A stretch of 64,000 bases of DNA from UBA4124 sp964577515 (GTDB lineage: Bacteria > Patescibacteriota > Minisyncoccia > Phycocordibacterales > UBA9973), in assembly GCA_964577515.1 (NCBI GenBank), contig CAZNZN010000002.1, forward strand, positions 1-64,000, written 5' to 3'. Both the position numbers and the translations under genes were made by a program. Shown here one piece after another: positions 8,505 to 16,041 of the stretch. Below the pieces are notes generated by a model. That model was given only the letters and a program-made list of their open reading frames with translations, ran no database searches and was not told the DNA's origin. Within the stretch, counting starts at the first letter, position 1; the number at the start of each line of letters is the position of its first letter.

Positions 8505-8927
8505 CTATGCAAGGTCGTAGAAGTTGATTGCAACGTCTGCATCGCAGAAACCAAAGATACCTTTTTCAAGTCGTTCTTTGATATTTGCACGCATCGTTTC
8601 AGCATATGCAGCAGGTGTACCGTGGGTGAGGTGGAATGCAAATGGACGTTTTGCGAGCAATCCTACAGGCATGTTGTTTTGATATTCGTACGCAAACCCA
8701 TACCCGAGCACGTTTTGTGCCCACTTATCAAATTCATACCCTGGGCCCCACCAGTACACAGGAGCAACGAGTATAAGCTGTTCGTCGCTCTTGATAATTG
8801 CTTGCCACTCTTGTGCAGTCTTGTCTGAAGCGTGTACTACTTCGTGTGCCCCCTCAGTATTGAGTGACGCAATGATTGCAGCACCTTTTTTACTTTCGAT
8901 TTCTTTTGGATGAAAATTGATGATCAT
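8505..8927 (-). CDS. NAD(P)H-dependent oxidoreductase, flavodoxin fold
   Basis: A 140-residue protein of the NQO/KefF/YwrO-like flavodoxin fold. 'LILVAPVYWWGPGYEFDKWAQNVLGYGFAY' matches the family segment 'P.YW.S.P...K.W.D.V...G.A'. The N-terminus is shorter than in most members, which usually carry 'GSPR..S' for FMN phosphate, so FMN binding may be altered. It is divergent from an HxlR-type regulator; such pairs commonly respond to quinones, aldehydes or electrophiles, so this is probably the regulator's target. Confidence 0.75.
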   Translation of the reverse strand: MIINFHPKEIESKKGAAIIASLNTEGAHEVVHASDKTAQEWQAIIKSDEQLILVAPVYWWGPGYEFDKWAQNVLGYGFAYEYQNNMPVGLLAKRPFAFHLTHGTPAAYAETMRANIKERLEKGIFGFCDADVAINFYDLA

Positions 8928-8978
8928 ATATGGATATATTATTTATCTCTAAACTAACGAAACGTAGTGTACGGTATA

Positions 8979-9012
8979 TACTTTACTTTGTACAGTACTT
9001 TACTTTTTACAG
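8979..9012 (+). promoter_or_regulatory. Tandem 17-bp repeat, candidate HxlR operator
   Basis: Two adjacent 17-bp copies, TACTTTACTTTGTACAG (8979-8995) and TACTTTACTTTTTACAG (8996-9012), differ at one base. They lie in the divergent intergenic region between the oxidoreductase and hxlR-like genes, where an autoregulating HxlR protein would bind. Confidence 0.6.
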
Positions 9013-9033
9013 CACAACTGCTAGGCTTTGTCT

Positions 9034-9321
9034 ATGATACCTCGAAAAGACGCACACCAGTGTCCTGTCAGCAAAACGGCAACACTCCTCTCTGATACAT
9101 GGACGATACTCATCGTGCACCAGCTCCTCCGCTCCCCTATGCGCTTCTGTGAACTGGAACGAGCACTTGGGACAATCAGCACCCGGACGCTGACACTCAA
9201 ACTACACCGTCTTGAAACGATCGGTATCGTCGAAAAGAAAGATGAACACCACTACAGTCTCACCTCCTCTGGAAAAAAACTGAAGAAGGTTATCGACGCT
9301 ATGGAAGCATGGGGAAAATAA
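9034..9321 (+). CDS. HxlR-family winged-helix transcriptional regulator
   Basis: A 95-residue DNA-binding protein. 'CPVSKTATLLSDTWTILIVHQLLRSPMRFCELERALGTISTRTLTLKLHRLETIGIVEK' is the typical HxlR layout: N-terminal Cys, 'W..LI...L..G..RF.EL.R.L..IS...L...L..LE..G', then a winged helix. The Cys before the helix is a candidate redox or electrophile sensor. It is divergent from a flavodoxin-fold oxidoreductase. I start it at the ATG at 9034 rather than the in-frame TTG 6 nt earlier. Confidence 0.9.
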   Translation: MIPRKDAHQCPVSKTATLLSDTWTILIVHQLLRSPMRFCELERALGTISTRTLTLKLHRLETIGIVEKKDEHHYSLTSSGKKLKKVIDAMEAWGK

Positions 9322-9326
9322 AAATA

Positions 9327-9355
9327 GAAAAACACCATTTCATGTGGTGTTTTTC
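9327..9355 (+). terminator. Intrinsic terminator after hxlR-like gene
   Basis: GAAAAACACCA (9327-9337) pairs with TGGTGTTTTTC (9345-9355). Confidence 0.8.
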
Positions 9356-9439
9356 TAATGGTGACCCTTTGTAGTGAGTTTTGGAACCTACTATTGACAA
9401 AAATTATGGAAATGTCAGTATGTGTAAAAAAGTAAATTA

Positions 9440-9841
9440 ATGAATACAAAAATCACAGACCCCTACTCAACCGATGCTCTTGGTGTTGAATTTGGTGACT
9501 ACTTCAATGAATTTAGCGATATTATACTTGGTATTAACAATGGCAAGTATAAAGACGAAGAAATCAAACAAATACTCGCAGAACACCCCTTAAAAGAAGT
9601 AGAGAAAAGGTTCGAGATGTACTATGAACATTATCCAAAATCAAAGGAAGCGGTAGCTAATCATCCTGTAAAAGTTTCTCACATAAACCAAATGGCAAAA
9701 ATTGCCAATACCTGCACTACGGTGAGAGAACTTAAGCCGATCTTAAACGAAATTTTTCGATTGATTTATGGAAAGAATAATGAAATCCCTTTTCCTGGAA
9801 AGGAATTCGATCCTGAATTAGTAAGTATCAAAATTAAATAA
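9440..9841 (+). CDS. Hypothetical protein, orphan single-gene unit
   Basis: A 133-residue soluble protein I do not recognise. It is mostly helical by residue pattern, with acidic and basic residues alternating (YKDEEIKQILAEHPLKEVEKRFEMYYEHYPKSKEA) and no signal peptide or membrane segment. TTGACA at 9394-9399 is a good -35 box but the -10 box is poor. No Shine-Dalgarno precedes the ATG. A terminator follows. The gene lies between two copies of GGTGACCCT (9360, 9931) related to the tRNA-Glu 3' end, so it may be an inserted cassette. Confidence 0.6.
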   Translation: MNTKITDPYSTDALGVEFGDYFNEFSDIILGINNGKYKDEEIKQILAEHPLKEVEKRFEMYYEHYPKSKEAVANHPVKVSHINQMAKIANTCTTVRELKPILNEIFRLIYGKNNEIPFPGKEFDPELVSIKIK

Positions 9842-9852
9842 GGGATTATTAA

Positions 9853-9880
9853 TACCGCCATTAAAGTGGCGATATTTTTT
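9853..9880 (+). terminator. Intrinsic terminator after the 9440-9841 gene
   Basis: CGCCA (9856-9860) and TGGCG (9867-9871) form a short stem with flanking AT pairs, followed by ATATTTTTT. Confidence 0.7.
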
Positions 9881-9931
9881 ATCCCCTTGGGCACCAGAAA
9901 ATAAGCTTTATAAAATAAATGTTTAAAATCG

Positions 9932-10012
9932 GTGACCCTACCGGGAGTCGGTCGCTCTCATGGATTTTTTCTTCGCAACATACATGCTCGAAAAAATCTC
10001 ATTCGCTCGACC
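9932..10012 (+). repeat. Duplicated tRNA-Glu 3' end followed by a large imperfect hairpin
   Basis: The 19-mer GTGACCCTACCGGGAGTCG at 9932-9950 is identical to 10108-10126, the 3' end of tRNA-Glu. Directly after it, GGTCG (9950-9954) and GATTTTTTC (9963-9971) pair with GAAAAAATC (9990-9998) and CGACC (10008-10012). The remaining stretch to tRNA-Glu holds no gene, only the terminator noted at 10076-10094. Confidence 0.6.
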
Positions 10013-10075
10013 CCCACTCAGACATTCGTCTTCGGTTCGACTATCTCTCCCAGAGATTCATGAACGATACAAAAA

Positions 10076-10094
10076 CACACCACAGAAAGTGGTG
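10076..10094 (-). terminator. Terminator of tRNA-Glu
   Basis: CACCAC-AGAAA-GTGGTG (10078-10094). On the minus strand it is followed by TGTGTTTTTG, just past the tRNA-Glu gene. Confidence 0.6.
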
Positions 10095-10108
10095 CATTTT
10101 TGATCGTG

Positions 10109-10180
10109 TGACCCTACCGGGAGTCGAACCCGGCTTTAAAGCTTGAAAAGCTTTCGTCCTAACCGATAGACGATAGGGCC
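10109..10180 (-). tRNA. tRNA-Glu (anticodon TTC)
   Basis: The minus-strand cloverleaf starts GGCCCTATCGTCTATCGG. The anticodon stem AAAGC/GCTTT encloses loop TTTTCAA, and the T-arm reads CCGGGTTCGACTCCCGG. Acceptor GGCCCTA pairs with TAGGGTC. No CCA is encoded. A promoter (TTGATT-16-TACAAT) lies upstream. Confidence 0.93.
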
Positions 10181-10190
10181 ATGTCGAAAC

Positions 10191-10218
10191 ATTGTAACAG
10201 GAAAAGAGAAAAAATCAA
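10191..10218 (-). promoter_or_regulatory. Promoter of tRNA-Glu
   Basis: On the minus strand TTGATT (10218-10213), a 16-nt spacer and TACAAT (10196-10191), about 10 nt upstream of the tRNA 5' end. Confidence 0.6.
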
Positions 10219-10268
10219 CTATCCTTCCCTCCTTCACTCATTTTATGGTATAGTTTTCCTTGCCTTTA

Positions 10269-10286
10269 CTCGGCAGTACTGCCGAG
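10269..10286 (+). repeat. 18-bp perfect palindrome overlapping the tRNA-Val 5' end
   Basis: CTCGGCAGTACTGCCGAG is its own reverse complement. Its last three bases are the first three of tRNA-Val. It lies downstream of a TATAGT -10 box (10249-10254), so it should be transcribed as a leader hairpin. Confidence 0.7.
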
Positions 10287-10357
10287 CGATTAGCTCAGTT
10301 GGCTAGAGCGCAGCATTGACATTGCTGAGGTCACAGGTTCAATTCCTGTATCGCTCA
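10284..10357 (+). tRNA. tRNA-Val (anticodon GAC)
   Basis: GAGCGATTAGCTCAGTTGG begins the cloverleaf. The anticodon stem CAGCA/TGCTG encloses loop TTGACAT (GAC), and the T-arm is ACAGGTTCAATTCCTGT. Acceptor GAGCGAT pairs with ATCGCTC. No complete CCA is encoded. Confidence 0.93.
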
Positions 10358-10378
10358 CCTAAAAAAGACTCTCTTCTC

Positions 10379-10843
10379 ATGGTACACTTACCAGATATGC
10401 GACATATTTTCCATAAACTAGAGAAAAAAATCCAAAGTTGTCTCAGCCATTATCCTCGATGGTATGCCCTCATTGTCGGTATCGGGATTGTGGTATTTTG
10501 GCGAGGTGTTTGGCATAGTGTCGACCAGATACATACCCTCATCGACCACTTTAGCGCTGACAGCTCTATGAGTCTCATCAATGTCGCGTGGTGGGATGGG
10601 CCGCTTTCGTTTATTGTAGGAGCACTCATCTTGAACCTCACTGGCGCATTCACTTCGAGCTTTATCGGAAACGAACTTATCCTCTCAGGGCTTCGTGGAG
10701 AGCGACGTCTCAACGAAAAAGCTGAAGCTGAGCTCAAAGAAGAAGTCATTGCTATCGCTGACATCAAAGATGAGATGCTTGCAATATCAAAGAAGCTCGA
10801 AATCCTAGAAACAAAGGCACACAAAAATCATACACATTTATAA
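10379..10843 (+). CDS. Small membrane protein with C-terminal coiled coil, unknown function
   Basis: A 154-residue protein of unknown function. Two hydrophobic segments are visible: 'YALIVGIGIVVFWRGVW' near residue 28 and 'GPLSFIVGALILNLTGAF' near residue 78. The last ~50 residues are charged and heptad-like (RRLNEKAEAELKEEVIAIADIKDEMLAISKKLEILETK), so a cytoplasmic coiled coil is likely. It starts 21 bp after tRNA-Val and is probably transcribed with it. A terminator follows. Confidence 0.65.
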   Translation: MVHLPDMRHIFHKLEKKIQSCLSHYPRWYALIVGIGIVVFWRGVWHSVDQIHTLIDHFSADSSMSLINVAWWDGPLSFIVGALILNLTGAFTSSFIGNELILSGLRGERRLNEKAEAELKEEVIAIADIKDEMLAISKKLEILETKAHKNHTHL

Positions 10844-10848
10844 AAACA

Positions 10849-10875
10849 ACCCCCTTCAGGGGGTTTGTATTTTTT
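10849..10875 (+). terminator. Terminator between the 10379 gene and gmk
   Basis: ACCCCC-TTCA-GGGGGT (10849-10864), then TTGTATTTTTT. It lies where the two convergent genes meet. Confidence 0.8.
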
Positions 10876-11437
10876 GCCAAAGATTTACGATTTCATTTGC
10901 GGCTACATCTGCAATAGCTCCTTTTTCGTAGTCGATGATAAAATCCACTTCTGCGAAACGTTTGAGTTCCTGCTCAGCAATATCCATCCGTCTTTTTATT
11001 TGCTGTGGTGTTTCTGTTCCTCTTTTCACCAAACGCTCCTCAATTGTTTCAAGCCCGGCCCTTATGCCAAAAATTTTGACCCGAGGATCCAGATTACGAA
11101 GGTTCACAGCCCCGTTTATGTCAACATCATAAACAACAGATCTTCCTGTTTTAATGATGTTTTGAACAACGTAACGGAACGTACCATAGTAAGTACTGCC
11201 GTAGAGGTTGTATTCCATAAATTCTCTGGCCTTGGCAAATTCAAAGAAAGCTTCTTCCTCTATGAAGAAGTAATCTTTTCGATCTTTTTCTCCAGGACGA
11301 GGTTCCCTTGTAGCGGCAGAAATAGAGTTTTTTACAACACTATTACCAAGCAAGGAAATAATGGCTTTGTTTATAGTACTTTTCCCAGTACCAGAGGGGG
11401 CGACAAGCGCAATATCTAGGTTTGTTTTGTATGGCAT
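10856..11437 (-). CDS. gmk: Guanylate kinase
   Basis: A 193-residue P-loop kinase that phosphorylates GMP to GDP. The Walker A motif 'APSGTGKSTI' near residue 13 is followed by the GMP-binding 'SAATREPRPGEKDRKDYFFI' and 'VVYDVDINGAVNLR'. The lid-like 'RLVKRGTETPQQIKRRM' is also present. Length is typical (~190-207). It is divergent from tsaD and convergent with the preceding membrane-protein gene. Confidence 0.93.
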   Translation of the reverse strand: MPYKTNLDIALVAPSGTGKSTINKAIISLLGNSVVKNSISAATREPRPGEKDRKDYFFIEEEAFFEFAKAREFMEYNLYGSTYYGTFRYVVQNIIKTGRSVVYDVDINGAVNLRNLDPRVKIFGIRAGLETIEERLVKRGTETPQQIKRRMDIAEQELKRFAEVDFIIDYEKGAIADVAANEIVNLWQKIQTP

Positions 11438-11501
11438 AAAAGAATTTTTAAAAACATTACCATTTTTCGTATTTTAGTCAATATTGTGGTAGTATAGTTG
11501 C

Positions 11502-12674
11502 ATGAAAATTTTGTCTATAGAAACATCGTGCGATGAGACCGGTATTGCGATTCTTGAACAGGGAAATGAGCAAACTGTTCAGATCCTCTCAAACGCACTT
11601 GCAAGTCAAATAGCTATTCATGCTGAATACGGTGGTGTCTTCCCTGCCCTTGCAAAACGCGCTCATGCAGAAAAAATCACCTTCCTTCTTGAACAAGCAC
11701 TTTCTGACGCAGAACTCCTCGAAGCGGTAGATATCCCTTTAGAAACAATATCTGAACAGCTTTCATTTCTTGATGAAAAAGAAACAACACTCAAAGAACA
11801 CGTTACCCCTTTCCTCACCTACTACAAAAAACCTGACATCGACTACATAGCAGTGACTGTTGGTCCAGGGCTTGAACCAGCACTATGGGTAGGAGTCAAT
11901 ACAGCAAAAGCGCTTAGCCTGATCTGGGGTATCCCAGTGATTCCTATCAACCACATGGAAGGACATGTTGTGACTGCTGCCTTTGAAAAGATAAACGAAG
12001 ACACCTATGTACTCTCACCACTTGATTTCCCTCTACTCTCACTACTCGTTTCTGGAGGACATACAGAACTTGTCCTTTCTGAGGCATTTGGTAGCTATCA
12101 AAAAATAGGGAAGACTCGTGACGATGCCGTAGGAGAAGCGTTTGATAAAGTGGCTCGTGTCCTCGGTCTCCCATATCCAGGAGGTCCTGCAGTGTCAAAA
12201 CTCGCAAAAGAATGGCGCGACGCTGAAGAAACACGTACGTTTGTACTCCCACGTCCTATGCTCCACAGTGGAGATTTCGACTTTTCCTTTTCTGGTATCA
12301 AAACAGCAGTGCTCTATAGCGCCAGAGATCTTGGTCGCGAAATGACCGATGAGGAAAAACGAGCGCTTGCTGGTGAGTTTGAAAACGCCGCAATAGAGGT
12401 ACTCATAAAAAAGACTCTTGACGCTGTCAGTGAATACAATGCGCAAACCATCATTGTTGGCGGCGGTGTTGCTGGCAACACCTATCTTCGAAGTGAACTT
12501 ATTGAAAAGGTGGCCGCAACATACCCAGACGTACGCGTACTTTTCCCCGAACAGTGGCTCGCTACTGACAACGCTATCATGATAGGTATGGCTGCAATGC
12601 TGCAAATATTTTCTAAAACACCACAAACCATCGTTCCCGAAGATCTCAAAGCAGACGGAAATCTTAGTTTATAA
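11502..12674 (+). CDS. tsaD: tRNA N6-adenosine threonylcarbamoyltransferase TsaD
   Basis: A 390-residue ASKHA-fold enzyme that transfers threonylcarbamoyl to A37 of ANN-decoding tRNAs. 'ILSIETSCDETGIAI' is the N-terminal signature, 'NHMEGHV' carries the two metal-binding histidines, 'LLVSGGHTELV' and 'DDAVGEAFDKVARVLGLPYPGG' are family blocks, and 'IVGGGVAGNTYLR' is near the C-terminus. It is about 50 residues longer than most members, with extra sequence around residues 75-110 (IPLETISEQLSFLDEKETT). TAGTAT ends exactly 6 nt before the ATG. Confidence 0.95.
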   Translation: MKILSIETSCDETGIAILEQGNEQTVQILSNALASQIAIHAEYGGVFPALAKRAHAEKITFLLEQALSDAELLEAVDIPLETISEQLSFLDEKETTLKEHVTPFLTYYKKPDIDYIAVTVGPGLEPALWVGVNTAKALSLIWGIPVIPINHMEGHVVTAAFEKINEDTYVLSPLDFPLLSLLVSGGHTELVLSEAFGSYQKIGKTRDDAVGEAFDKVARVLGLPYPGGPAVSKLAKEWRDAEETRTFVLPRPMLHSGDFDFSFSGIKTAVLYSARDLGREMTDEEKRALAGEFENAAIEVLIKKTLDAVSEYNAQTIIVGGGVAGNTYLRSELIEKVAATYPDVRVLFPEQWLATDNAIMIGMAAMLQIFSKTPQTIVPEDLKADGNLSL

Positions 12675-12713
12675 CACCTCCACAAAACCCTCTAAAAATG
12701 GTACTATTTACCC

Positions 12714-14888
12714 ATGCAAAGCGTCCAAAACGTGCCTGAAAAGCTGTTGAAACCCTACGAGCCTTCTGTGGAAGAAAAAGTGGCGTATGAGCTCTGGGAA
12801 CGCTCAGGGTATTTCAATCCTGAAAAGATGATTGATGATGGGCATACGAAACCTGACGCTACCCCCTACACCATCATCATGCCGCCACCAAACGTGACAG
12901 GGTCTCTTCACATGGGGCACGCAATGATGCTCACTATTCAGGATATATTTATCCGCTATAAACGCATGCGTGGGTACCGGACACTCTGGCTTCCAGGAAC
13001 CGATCATGCTGCTATCGCCACTCAATCAAAAGTAGAAAAAGAAATCCAAAAGAAAGAAGGCAAGTCTCGCTATGACCTCGGCCGCGAAGAAATGCTCCGC
13101 CGTATCGAAACATTTGCACAAGAAAGTCACGACACTATTGCAAGTCAGATTCGCGTCATGGGGTCATCATGTGATTGGTCTCGCGAAGCGTTTACCCTCG
13201 ATGAGCAACGTACAAAAGCAGTACGTACGGTATTTAAAAAGATGTATGATGACGGACTTATCTATCGTGGACACCGTATCGTAAACTGGGATCCAAAAGG
13301 CCAAACCACTATCTCTGATGATGAAATCGTGTATCAAGAAGAAAAGACAACCTTTTACTATTTCAAATACGGTCCATTTACTATTGGGACAGCTCGACCT
13401 GAGACAAAATTTGGTGACAAATACGTTGTTATGCATCCAGATGATGCTCGTTATACCGACTATTCACACGGACAGACAATAGACCTAGAATGGATAAACG
13501 GTCCTATCACAGCAACTATTATAAAAGACGAGTCTATTGATATGCAGTTTGGAACTGGAGTGATGACGATTACTCCTTGGCATAGCACTGTTGACTTTGA
13601 GATAGCAGAACGTCACGGACTTGATAAAGAACAGATTATTGACGAACGAGGGCGTCTGCTTCCTGTTGCAGAAGAATTTGCAGGAATGAAAATTTCTGAA
13701 GCACGTCAGAAAATAGTCGAGAAGCTTCGCGCAAAAGGATTAGTTGAAAAAGAAGAACCTTACACGCACAACATAGCTACTGCAGAACGAACTGGAGGAA
13801 TCATAGAGCCACAAATCAAACTCCAGTGGTTCATTGATGTGAACAAACCTATTCCAGAACGAGGAAATAAAACTCTCAAAGAGCTCATGCGTGAACCTGT
13901 TGCAAACGGTTCGATACAGATAGTGCCAGACTACTTTAGTAAGACGTATTTTCACTGGATCGACAATCTCAAAGACTGGTGTATTTCTCGTCAGATTTGG
14001 TATGGACACAGAATACCTGTTTGGTATAAAGATAATGAAATCTTTTGCGCGACAGAAGCCCCAGAAGGAGAAGGTTGGACCCAAGACGAAGATACCCTCG
14101 ATACATGGTTCTCATCAGCACTGTGGACATTTTCTACTCTCGGTTGGCCAGATACGACTGAAGACCTAAAAATATACCACCCTACTGATGTACTTGAAAC
14201 AGGGTTTGATATTTTATTCTTTTGGGTCGCTCGCATGATTCTCATGACCCAATACACCCTTGGTGAAATACCGTTTAAAACAGTGTACCTAAACGGTATT
14301 GTTCGTACCGAAAAAGGAGAAAAGATGTCGAAGTCTCTCGGAAACGCAGCAATGGACCCTATTGATATTGCAAAAGATTTTGGTACTGACGCAGGACGCA
14401 TGTCACTCATACTCGGATCAGCACCTGGTACAGATATAAAAATATCAAAAGATAAGATCAAAGGTCAGAAACTCTTCGCGAACAAGCTCTGGAACATCAC
14501 TCGGTTTGTCCTTTCAAACACCGACGGTCTCGATATGAGTGTTTCTTATACAACACAAGATCAGGCACACTACGACGCTTGGAAAGCAGAAATTAAAAAT
14601 ATTGCTGACGATATAGAGTCATACAGCCTTCACACTGCCTCAGAATCGATATATCACTATATCTGGGGGCATTTCGCATCAGTTATCCTCGAAGAAAGTA
14701 AATCTCTTCTTGCAAGCGACGACATCACAGTACGAGCGTCACGACAAAAACTTCTTTATAGTATACTAAGCGAGAGCATCGCTGTGTTGCACCCATTTAT
14801 GCCTTTTGTGACCGAAGCAGTACATCAGTTACTCCCCCATAAAGAGAAACCATTGCTCATGATATCTGCATGGCCTACAACTATCTAA
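12714..14888 (+). CDS. valS: Valyl-tRNA synthetase (short form)
   Basis: A 724-residue class I synthetase. The HIGH motif reads 'GSLHMGHAM', with 'PPPNVTG' upstream and 'LPGTDHAAIATQ' downstream; the KMSKS loop is 'KGEKMSKSLGN'. The CP1 editing domain is recognisable (TARPETKFGDKYVVMHP and GTGVMTITPWHSTVDFE), but the first Asp of the usual 'HDPND' is Ser; the second Asp is kept. The C-terminal coiled coil of most ValRS (total ~880-950) is absent. TACTAT ends 6 nt before the ATG. Its end overlaps the next gene by 19 nt. Confidence 0.95.
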   Translation: MQSVQNVPEKLLKPYEPSVEEKVAYELWERSGYFNPEKMIDDGHTKPDATPYTIIMPPPNVTGSLHMGHAMMLTIQDIFIRYKRMRGYRTLWLPGTDHAAIATQSKVEKEIQKKEGKSRYDLGREEMLRRIETFAQESHDTIASQIRVMGSSCDWSREAFTLDEQRTKAVRTVFKKMYDDGLIYRGHRIVNWDPKGQTTISDDEIVYQEEKTTFYYFKYGPFTIGTARPETKFGDKYVVMHPDDARYTDYSHGQTIDLEWINGPITATIIKDESIDMQFGTGVMTITPWHSTVDFEIAERHGLDKEQIIDERGRLLPVAEEFAGMKISEARQKIVEKLRAKGLVEKEEPYTHNIATAERTGGIIEPQIKLQWFIDVNKPIPERGNKTLKELMREPVANGSIQIVPDYFSKTYFHWIDNLKDWCISRQIWYGHRIPVWYKDNEIFCATEAPEGEGWTQDEDTLDTWFSSALWTFSTLGWPDTTEDLKIYHPTDVLETGFDILFFWVARMILMTQYTLGEIPFKTVYLNGIVRTEKGEKMSKSLGNAAMDPIDIAKDFGTDAGRMSLILGSAPGTDIKISKDKIKGQKLFANKLWNITRFVLSNTDGLDMSVSYTTQDQAHYDAWKAEIKNIADDIESYSLHTASESIYHYIWGHFASVILEESKSLLASDDITVRASRQKLLYSILSESIAVLHPFMPFVTEAVHQLLPHKEKPLLMISAWPTTI

Positions 14889-15592
14889 CATCACCAGAAT
14901 TATTATTTGCTATTATCACCGGATTGGGCCCATCGCTTATCTGGCTTTATTTTTGGCTTAAAAGAGATCGAAAGCACCCAGAACCATTTGGACTTCTTTT
15001 TTTATGTTTTCTTCTTGGAGCAACAGGGGTATTTATTGCGGGTATTATCCAAAAAGGCACGAAGGGAATGTTTTCCGATGATACGATTCGAGTGGCAGTA
15101 TGGGCAGGGATTGAAGAAGTAATAAAGTTTTCTATTTTCCTTGCTGTCGCATATAAAAACCGTTTCAACGATGAACCTATCGATGCCGCTATCTACCTGA
15201 TTACTATCGCACTAGGATTTGCTGCCGCAGAAAATACTCTATACGTACTCAAACCTGAGATAGCATCAAGTATCACTGCCGGACTTCTCACTGGAGGACT
15301 TCGTTTCTTTGGATCTACGCTACTTCATGTGATTGCCAGTGGTTTTGTCGGTATTGTTGTAGGACTTTCCCCAAAAACTGGGCGTGGTATTTTTATGCTT
15401 TTAGGATTAGCAGCGGCAACATTTTTCCATACCACCTTTAACCTTTATGTTCTCAGAAATGAAACTGCAAGCTTTTTGCAGATTTATGGCTACCTCTGGG
15501 TAGCAGCAATCATTACGGTTATTATTCTCGAAAAACTCAACCGTATGGAACCAGAGCAATCTCGAATACCACAACAAAAAGTGTTACAATAA
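14870..15592 (+). CDS. PrsW-family intramembrane metalloprotease-like protein
   Basis: A 240-residue polytopic protein. 'GIEEVIKFSIFLAVAY' contains the EExxK motif of PrsW proteases, followed by 'AAENTLYV' and two later membrane histidines (LLHVIASG, FFHTTFNLYV) that would complete the metal site. PrsW cleaves an anti-sigma factor in Bacillus. An ECF sigma/partner pair exists at 53262-54534, but no link can be shown. It overlaps valS by 19 nt, so translation is probably coupled. Confidence 0.85.
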   Translation: MAYNYLTSPELLFAIITGLGPSLIWLYFWLKRDRKHPEPFGLLFLCFLLGATGVFIAGIIQKGTKGMFSDDTIRVAVWAGIEEVIKFSIFLAVAYKNRFNDEPIDAAIYLITIALGFAAAENTLYVLKPEIASSITAGLLTGGLRFFGSTLLHVIASGFVGIVVGLSPKTGRGIFMLLGLAAATFFHTTFNLYVLRNETASFLQIYGYLWVAAIITVIILEKLNRMEPEQSRIPQQKVLQ

Positions 15593-15596
15593 CACT

Positions 15597-15887
15597 ATGG
15601 ATGAACACATAAACGAACGTCTCACCGCAATAGAAAACAAGCTTGAAGAAAACAATCGTATCCTTGTACGTATGCGTCGCGTCCAAAGAAACTCGCAACT
15701 CTTTCGTTTGTTTTATTGGCTCGTGATTGTTGGGCTTACTCTTGGAGCTTTCTATTACATAGAGCCATATCTCAAGCAGCTTACACAGATATATAGCGGG
15801 ATCCAAGACACCCAGCAAAACATTCAAAAAGCCATTCCGGACATAGGAAACGTTCAAAACCTTCTAGATCAACTCAAAGGACTCTAG
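15597..15887 (+). CDS. Small single-pass membrane protein with coiled coil
   Basis: A 96-residue protein of unknown function. Residues 1-30 form a charged helix (INERLTAIENKLEENNRILVRMRRVQR), a membrane segment 'LFYWLVIVGLTLGAFYYI' follows near residue 40, and the rest is a polar helix with a Gln/Ile pattern. TACAAT ends 6 nt before its ATG. It lies 4 bp after the PrsW-like gene. Confidence 0.65.
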   Translation: MDEHINERLTAIENKLEENNRILVRMRRVQRNSQLFRLFYWLVIVGLTLGAFYYIEPYLKQLTQIYSGIQDTQQNIQKAIPDIGNVQNLLDQLKGL

Positions 15888-15890
15888 CGC

Positions 15891-15919
15891 TTGAAAAAAG
15901 ACCTTTTTTACGTTACTAT
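15891..15919 (+). promoter_or_regulatory. Promoter of tRNA-Phe
   Basis: TTGAAA (15891-15896), a 17-nt spacer and TACTAT (15914-15919), 12 bp upstream of the mature tRNA. Confidence 0.75.
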
Positions 15920-15931
15920 AGAGGTCGTACT

Positions 15932-16004
15932 GCTTGGATAGCTCAGTTGGTAGAGCGCTCCCCTGAAGAGGGATAGGTCCCCAGTTCGAGCCTGGGTCCA
16001 AGCA
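15932..16004 (+). tRNA. tRNA-Phe (anticodon GAA)
   Basis: GCTTGGATAGCTCAGTTGG starts the cloverleaf. The anticodon loop is CTGAAGA and the T-arm CCCAGTTCGAGCCTGGG. Acceptor GCTTGGA pairs with TCCAAGC. No CCA is encoded. Confidence 0.94.
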
Positions 16005-16007
16005 CAC

Positions 16008-16041
16008 AATCAAAAACCACCTTTCCAGGTGGTTTTTGATT
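16008..16041 (+). terminator. Bidirectional terminator between tRNA-Phe and hsp20
   Basis: AATCAAAAACCACCT (16008-16022) pairs with AGGTGGTTTTTGATT (16027-16041). Confidence 0.85.
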
